Positions 1 to 4,361 of a stretch of 6,931 nucleotides of DNA are shown piece after piece. The position numbers and the translations under genes are program-made. The first letter of the stretch is position 1. Each line of letters starts with the position of its first letter. A model generated the notes under the pieces. It worked only from the letters and a program-made list of their open reading frames with translations, was not told where the DNA came from and did not search any database. This DNA is from CAYUJH01 sp964394585. Its GTDB lineage: Bacteria; Bacteroidota; Bacteroidia; Cytophagales; Flammeovirgaceae. The stretch covers positions 1 through 6,931 of the forward strand of contig CAYMYI010000168.1 in the NCBI GenBank assembly GCA_964394585.1, written 5' to 3'.

Positions 1-1307
1 GGCAGGTGCTTACTACTGACGGAGCAGGCAATACAAGCTGGGCAGCCGCAGGTGGCGGCGGCTGGGGCTTAACAGGCAATGCCATTACAAACCCTGCTAC
101 CGAGTTTATGGGCACTACTAGCAACCAAGACCTCGTATTGCGCACCAACGACACCGAAAAAGTACGCATCACCGCCAAAGGCGCGTTGGAAGTAGGGCAA
201 GGCACTGCCAATAACCTTTTCATAGGCAAAGATGCCGGCTTGAATACCGATTTGGCAAATACTGACGTACAAAACAACCCCAATACCTTTATCGGTTTTG
301 AAGCAGGACAAGCAAACACCACGGGATTTGGCAACTATTTCTCAGGCTTTCAGGCAGGACGAGCCAACACCACGGGAGAAAGAAACTATTTCTCAGGCTT
401 TCAGGCAGGACAAGCAAACACCACGGGCTTTTTCAACCATTTCTCAGGCTATCAGGCAGGACTAAGCAACACGACGGGCTTTGACAACCATTTCTCAGGC
501 CATCAGGCAGGACTAAGCAACACGACGGGAAATAACAACTATTTCTCAGGCTATCGGGCAGGAGGCTTCAACACGACGGGAAGTAACAACACTGCCGTAG
601 GCTACCAAGCCTTGCCGAACGGAGCTACCCACAACCAAGTTACTGCTTTAGGAGCAAACATCTTTATCAACACCAACCGCACCAATGTAACGGCGTTGGG
701 CTTTGGCATCGCCGATGCGCAAATAACAGGCAATAATCAAGTAGCCTTGGGGAATACGGCAGTAACGCAAATCCGTGCGCAAGTAACGGGCATCACGGCA
801 TACTCCGATGCGCGCTACAAAACCAACGTACAAGCCAATGTGGTGGGGTTGGATTTTATCAACCGCCTCAATCCGGTTACCTACTACGTGCGGCCTACGG
901 AACTGCACAAAATTTGGGGTACACCCGACTCGCTCGTCAGCAAGATTGACCACAACGCCATTGAGCAGATAGCGCAGATTGGCTTTCTCGCCCAAGAGGT
1001 AGAGGCAGCGGCTAAGGCAGCGGGCTTCGCCTTCCCCGGACTCGAAGTGCCGCAAAACGAGCAGCAGGTCTATGCCCTGCGCTATACCGACTTTATCATG
1101 CCCCTCGTGCAAGCCGTCAAAGAACTTAGCGCCGAGAACGAAGCCCTGCGCCGCACAGCCGACCTGCTGCAAGCAGAGGTACACACGCTTAAAGAAGCCC
1201 AACAAGAAANNNNNNNNNNGCTCAAAGCCGAAATAGAAGCTACGAAAGCACGCCTTGAGCGTTTGGAGCGTTTGGCAGGACGTGCTTTGGGTATTACCAA
1301 CGAGTAA
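1..1307 (+). CDS. Tail-fibre-like surface protein with 17-aa repeats and C-terminal Peptidase_S74 chaperone domain (5' partial)
   Basis: The frame is open to the left edge (a Gln codon precedes the GTG at 6), so that GTG is internal and the N-terminus is missing. Residues below count from it. The order is: a GQVLTTDGAGNTSW-type linker; a module at about 20-64 (WGLTGNAITNP, then QDLVLRTNDTEKVRIT); six 17-aa repeats at 94-195; a further beta-roll-like stretch to about 262; an S74 domain from about 266; and a coiled coil at about 370-425. The S74 core YSDARYK gives Ser267 and Lys272, the spacing of the autocleavage pair in phage endosialidase chaperones; IGFLAQEVE and YTDFIMPLVQAVKEL follow as expected. 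In that family the domain folds a trimeric fibre and then cuts itself off beside the Ser. Ten Ns at 1210-1219 interrupt the coiled coil, so its exact length is unknown. No phage genes are adjacent, so a cell-surface or secreted fibre is as likely as a prophage one. The domain call is firm; the ligand is unknown. Confidence 0.85.
   Translation, partial: QVLTTDGAGNTSWAAAGGGGWGLTGNAITNPATEFMGTTSNQDLVLRTNDTEKVRITAKGALEVGQGTANNLFIGKDAGLNTDLANTDVQNNPNTFIGFEAGQANTTGFGNYFSGFQAGRANTTGERNYFSGFQAGQANTTGFFNHFSGYQAGLSNTTGFDNHFSGHQAGLSNTTGNNNYFSGYRAGGFNTTGSNNTAVGYQALPNGATHNQVTALGANIFINTNRTNVTALGFGIADAQITGNNQVALGNTAVTQIRAQVTGITAYSDARYKTNVQANVVGLDFINRLNPVTYYVRPTELHKIWGTPDSLVSKIDHNAIEQIAQIGFLAQEVEAAAKAAGFAFPGLEVPQNEQQVYALRYTDFIMPLVQAVKELSAENEALRRTADLLQAEVHTLKEAQQEXXXXLKAEIEATKARLERLERLAGRALGITNE
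285..590 (+). repeat. Six tandem 51-bp in-frame repeats (17 aa each)
   Basis: The units are 285-335, 336-386, 387-437, 438-488, 489-539 and 540-590, with no insertions or deletions. The protein consensus is roughly [Y/H]FSGxQAGxxNTTGxxN. Units 2 and 3 differ at 2 of their first 41 bases, and units 4 and 5 at 1 of 41. Residues 15-16 of each unit differ in every copy: FG, ER, FF, FD, NN, SN. A degenerate unit with extra residues precedes the array (NLFIGKDAG, from about 213) and a partial one follows (TAVGYQALPNG, from 591). The pattern resembles trimeric beta-roll or head repeats of bacterial fibres. The array length may vary between strains through slippage or recombination; that is inference. 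Confidence 0.93.
1210..1219. other. Assembly gap (10 Ns) inside the coiled-coil coding region
   Basis: Ten undetermined bases lie between codons for LKEAQQE and LKAEIEATKARLERL. Both sides read as heptad-rich coiled coil in the same frame, and the frame then closes at a stop ending at 1307. The gene is therefore probably intact. Ten Ns may be a placeholder rather than a measured length, so the number of missing residues is not known. Confidence 0.98.
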
Positions 1308-1372
1308 AGACCAAATTACTCATCGTGTTTTTTGAATACGGTCGCAACTTTCTTTGAAAAAGAATGTGCTGT

Positions 1373-1427
1373 AAAACAGAAGCGAAGGCGTAGAGGAGTT
1401 TCCTCATGCACCTTCGCTTCTACTTTT
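1373..1427. terminator. Bidirectional Rho-independent terminator between convergent genes
   Basis: A perfect 11-bp stem is formed by AGAAGCGAAGG (1378-1388) and CCTTCGCTTCT (1411-1421). An inner 5-bp stem, GAGGA (1393-1397) with TCCTC (1401-1405), closes on a 3-base loop; the bases between the two stems form an internal loop. TTTT follows on the plus strand (1424-1427) and AAAA (1373-1376) gives the U-run on the minus strand. It sits 65 bases past the stop of the fibre gene and just beyond the stop of the symporter gene, so it can serve both. The U-runs are short, but the stem is GC-rich and long. Confidence 0.8.
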
Positions 1428-1464
1428 GAAAGTTTCGTCTACTATCTAATATCCAACATCCTGT

Positions 1465-3150
1465 TTACCAGAATACCGCGTATAAGACTACCAGAATCAG
1501 CAAGGCAACTGTAGCGCTGATGTTGAACCTTGGCGAGGTGGCGAATAGCTCTTTGGTAAGAGGAATTCCTTTTTCGTTCAAAGCTCCTTTGCCTTCTATT
1601 TGGCTGATAATTAAAATAATGAGGATAGAGAGCAAGCAGGTAATGAACATTTGATGCATAAATGGTAAATGAACAAAAATGGCAGCATCAGACCATCCGT
1701 TAGGAGCTACTTTAAAATACATAGCAATAGGGATAGAAAGTACTACACCCCATATGGCAGCATTATTGGTAGCTCTGCGCCAGAATAATCCGGTGAGGAA
1801 CACAGCGAGAATCCCTGGGCTTACCACACCGGTGTACTCTTGGATAAATTGGAATGCTTGCCCTAAATTTCCTAACATAGGCGCAATTAAAACTGCAATA
1901 ACAAGTGATACGGAGGCAGTGATACGCCCTGTGTTTACAGTTTGCTTATCGTTTGCATTAGGGTTAATGTACGGCTTGTAGATATCCATGGTAAAGATAG
2001 TGGCCGTTGAGTTGAGCATTGAGGCAAGCGAAGAAACAATGGCTGCTGCAAGCGCTGCAAGTACTAATCCTTTTAAGCCGATTGGTACAAAGTTTTTGAT
2101 GAGCCAAGGAGCGGCATTATCGTTCACAATGGCGCCTTCGCTGCTGATGAAACTAGGGTCTAGGGTCGATTTCATAATCTGCCCTTCCGGATCGGCATTC
2201 ATTACGTAGGCAATAATACCGGGTAGCACTACAATCAACGGGATGATAATTTTCAAGAATGCGGCAAATGCTATCCCTTTTTGCGACTCAGACAGACTTT
2301 TGGCGGCCAACGTCCGCTGAATGATATACTGGTTAAACCCCCAATAATACAAGTTGGCTACCCACATACCACCAATAATCACTGCTAAGCCGGGCAAATC
2401 CCACCAAGCATCTCCGCCATTAGGTTTAATAATTTCTCCTTTCGAAAGAATCATTGAGAACTTCTCCGGTACTACTTCGTAGAGGTGCTTAAAACCTGCA
2501 ATGATCCCCCCCTCAGGCGTTACTTCCTGAATGGCAATAAATGTGGTAAGCAAACCACCTACTACCAATAAGGCCACTTGTACAACATCGGTCCATGCCA
2601 CGGCGGAAAGCCCGCCCCATAATGAATATGCCGCTGCAAAAAGTGCCAACCCTATTACGCTGTACATCATCAGGGCGCCATCGCCATTGCCGATAATCGT
2701 ATCCATGGCACGAGCACCTAAATAAAGCACCGAGGTGAGGTTTACAAACACAAAGAGCGCAATCCAAAACACCGCCAGGATAGTTTTTAAATTGGTGCTA
2801 TACCGCTTTTCAACAAATTCGGGGATGGTGTATAATTTCTTTTCAATAAAAATGGGCAGGAAAAACTTCCCCACTACTAAGAGCGTAAGTGCTGCCATCC
2901 ACTCGTAGGAGGCAATTGCCAACCCAATGGCAAACCCGGAGCCGGACATACCAATGAACTGTTCTGCCGAAATATTGGCTGCAATAAGGGAAGCACCAAT
3001 GGCCCACCAGGGCAGCGATTTGCCTGCTAAGAAATAGTCTTCTGCATTTTTTTGATGGCCCTTTTTGTCGCGCGATACCCATAAGCCAATTGAGAGAATC
3101 ATTAGGCAGTATCCCACAAAAACGATTTGGTCGAGTAGAGAAAATTCCAT
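1465..3150 (-). CDS. sglT: Sodium/sugar symporter, SSS (SLC5) family, vSGLT-like
   Basis: Complete 561-aa multispanning inner-membrane protein, predicted to import glucose or galactose with Na+. It matches the Vibrio Na+/galactose symporter, as I recall that sequence, almost motif for motif: WVSRDKKG and EDYFLAGKSLPWWAIGASL near the N-terminus, ANISAEQFIGMSGSG at 58-72, ANLYYWGFNQYIIQRTLAAK at 265-284, SSLASMLNSTATIFTMDIYK at 373-392 and AFQFIQEYTGVVSPG at 432-446. By that alignment the sugar-contact residues Gln64, Glu83, Asn266, Lys300 and Gln437 and the gate Tyr269 are kept, as are the Na2-site Ala370, Ser373 and Ser374. Ala86 replaces the Ser at vSGLT position 91. The length is slightly above vSGLT. 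The ATG is the first after an in-frame TAA at 3163-3165 and gives the expected N-terminus; no Shine-Dalgarno is visible. It appears monocistronic, with no sugar kinase or mutarotase beside it. Family certain; exact sugar inferred. Confidence 0.93.
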   Translation of the reverse strand: MEFSLLDQIVFVGYCLMILSIGLWVSRDKKGHQKNAEDYFLAGKSLPWWAIGASLIAANISAEQFIGMSGSGFAIGLAIASYEWMAALTLLVVGKFFLPIFIEKKLYTIPEFVEKRYSTNLKTILAVFWIALFVFVNLTSVLYLGARAMDTIIGNGDGALMMYSVIGLALFAAAYSLWGGLSAVAWTDVVQVALLVVGGLLTTFIAIQEVTPEGGIIAGFKHLYEVVPEKFSMILSKGEIIKPNGGDAWWDLPGLAVIIGGMWVANLYYWGFNQYIIQRTLAAKSLSESQKGIAFAAFLKIIIPLIVVLPGIIAYVMNADPEGQIMKSTLDPSFISSEGAIVNDNAAPWLIKNFVPIGLKGLVLAALAAAIVSSLASMLNSTATIFTMDIYKPYINPNANDKQTVNTGRITASVSLVIAVLIAPMLGNLGQAFQFIQEYTGVVSPGILAVFLTGLFWRRATNNAAIWGVVLSIPIAMYFKVAPNGWSDAAIFVHLPFMHQMFITCLLSILIILIISQIEGKGALNEKGIPLTKELFATSPRFNISATVALLILVVLYAVFW

Positions 3151-3361
3151 TTTCGTATTCTTTTAGGTTGAGTTGTTGTAGTACTGAGGCAGCTCTTTTT
3201 GGTAAGCACTCCCCCTCATAATAAATTGCATCAACCAAAATACTAATTTCTTAGAGGAATTGTGGGATGAGGCTTTATTCTTCTGGCGAAGTTTGGAGCA
3301 CAAGCCTTTGTAACTTGCAAAATCAGTAAGTTTACATTCTTCAAAATTTACCTTTTTACTA
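3151..3361. promoter_or_regulatory. Divergent intergenic promoter region between symporter gene and purC
   Basis: These 211 bases separate the start codons of two divergently transcribed genes, so they must hold promoters for both. Neither start codon has a recognisable Shine-Dalgarno; both are preceded by A/T-rich sequence, as is usual in Bacteroidota. I could find no convincing -7/-33 pair on the minus strand for the symporter gene. The region contains no plausible small gene and no strong hairpin. Confidence 0.6.
3307..3334 (+). promoter_or_regulatory. Possible Bacteroidota-type promoter for purC
   Basis: TTTG at 3307-3310 could be the -33 box and TAAGTTTA at 3327-3334 the -7 box (consensus TAnnTTTG, last base mismatched). 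The spacing is 16 bases, a little shorter than the roughly 19-21 usually described, so the call is weak. It would place the transcript start near 3341 and leave a leader of about 20 bases before the ATG at 3362. Confidence 0.3.
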
Positions 3362-4297
3362 ATGGAAGCCTTGTATCAGACCGATTTTGAATTTCCGCAA
3401 CAAACCGATTTTTATCGGGGGAAAGTGCGCGATGTGTATTTTTTTGGCGATAAAATGGCAGTAGTAGCCACCGACCGCATTTCGGCATTCGATGTTGTAT
3501 TGCCGCGAGCCATCCCCTATAAGGGGCAAGTACTTAACCAGGTAGCTGCGCATTTTCTGAAAGATACGGCGTCGTTAGTGCCCAATTGGGTCGAATCGGT
3601 ACCCCATCCGAACGTTACTATTGGGAAGCGCTGTGTGCCTTTTCCTGTTGAAATGGTGATTCGGGGGTATCTGACCGGTCACGCTTGGCGGCAATACCGC
3701 GATGGGCACCGAACCCTATGTGGCGTACCCTTACCCGAGGGGCTGCGCGAAAATGATCCTCTCCCTGAGCCAATCATCACGCCCACGACAAAGGCTCAAG
3801 AAGGCCACGATGAAGACATCTCGCGCGAGGAAATTTTGGCAAAAGGTTTGGTAAGCGAAGCCCACTACATTCAGTTGGAACAGTACACTCGGCAACTATA
3901 TGCGCATGGGGTCGCATATGCCCAAAAGCAAGGACTTATTTTGGTAGATACAAAATATGAGTTTGGCATTTATAATGGTGAAGTGTATTTAATAGATGAA
4001 ATTCATACGCCGGATTCTTCACGGTACTTTTATGCGGAAGGGTATGCTGTTAGGCAAGAAGCCGGAGAACCACAAAAACAGCTTTCTAAAGAGTTTGTAC
4101 GGCAATGGCTCATCTCCCACGGCTTTCAAGGGAAAGAAGGTCAGCAGATTCCTGAAATGGACAATGCCTTTGTGAAATTGGTTACCGAACGCTATCAGGA
4201 ATTGTACGAGAAAGTTACCGGGCAACCTTTTGCCGGGCAACCCTACCAGAATGCCCTTGCCGACATCGAAACTGCCATTTTAGAGGGACTGCACTAA
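3362..4297 (+). CDS. purC: Phosphoribosylaminoimidazole-succinocarboxamide synthase (SAICAR synthetase)
   Basis: Complete 311-aa cytosolic enzyme. It joins aspartate to CAIR with ATP, giving SAICAR, in de novo purine synthesis. Family features in order: YRGKVRDVYFFGDKMAVVATDRISAFD, written here in two parts as YRGKVRDVY (18-26) and VVATDRISAFD (34-44), the nucleotide-binding N-lobe; FPVEMVIRGYLTGHAW (94-109), the first signature with GHAW in place of the more usual GS; PIITPTTKAQEGHDE (137-151); LVDTKYEFG (194-202), the second signature; and DEIHTPDSSRYF (212-223). It is longer than the roughly 240-aa enzyme of many Proteobacteria, with a C-terminal extension after about 225, as is common in Bacteroidota and in yeast Ade1. 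The ATG at 3362 is the only one after an in-frame TAA at 3311-3313. No other purine gene is adjacent, so it is a stand-alone pur gene here. Confidence 0.96.
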   Translation: MEALYQTDFEFPQQTDFYRGKVRDVYFFGDKMAVVATDRISAFDVVLPRAIPYKGQVLNQVAAHFLKDTASLVPNWVESVPHPNVTIGKRCVPFPVEMVIRGYLTGHAWRQYRDGHRTLCGVPLPEGLRENDPLPEPIITPTTKAQEGHDEDISREEILAKGLVSEAHYIQLEQYTRQLYAHGVAYAQKQGLILVDTKYEFGIYNGEVYLIDEIHTPDSSRYFYAEGYAVRQEAGEPQKQLSKEFVRQWLISHGFQGKEGQQIPEMDNAFVKLVTERYQELYEKVTGQPFAGQPYQNALADIETAILEGLH

Positions 4298-4307
4298 GGG
4301 CTTGCAT

Positions 4308-4343
4308 AAAAAAAACCCAATTCTGCAGATGAATTGGGATTTT
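4308..4343. terminator. Bidirectional Rho-independent terminator between purC and TPR-CHAT gene
   Basis: An 8-bp perfect stem, CCCAATTC (4316-4323) and GAATTGGG (4331-4338), closes on a 7-base loop. Eight As precede it (4308-4315), giving a strong U-run for the minus-strand TPR-CHAT transcript, and ATTTTC follows it for the plus-strand purC transcript. It lies wholly within the 64 bases between the two convergent stop codons. Confidence 0.87.
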
Positions 4344-4361
4344 CTTTGTTGAAATACTTGC

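Noticed and set aside
285..590. Possible CRISPR array, because of regular spacing
   Set aside because: The 51-bp period is a whole number of codons, about 41 of 51 bases are conserved with no spacer-sized unique segments, and the array is read through by a long coding frame.
648..1205. 185-codon open frame on the minus strand inside the fibre gene
   Set aside because: It is antisense to the S74 and beta-roll coding region, which has clear family motifs; its own translation shows no recognisable domain and is Cys/Arg-rich as expected of a shadow frame.
1..1307. Prophage remnant
   Set aside because: The S74 domain alone does not prove phage origin, and no integrase, capsid, sheath or attachment repeat is visible; the left flank would be needed to decide.
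1332..1514. 60-codon open frame on the plus strand between the convergent genes
   Set aside because: It runs straight through the terminator hairpin and into the antisense of the symporter gene; the translation has no family resemblance.
2843..3238. 131-codon open frame on the minus strand overlapping the 5' end of the symporter gene
   Set aside because: It is an out-of-frame shadow of the symporter on the same strand; the symporter frame carries the vSGLT motifs throughout.
3214..3272. Inverted repeat CCTCAT (3214-3219) / ATGAGG (3267-3272) in the divergent promoter region
   Set aside because: Only 6 bp with a 47-base loop and no extension; expected by chance in a region of this size.
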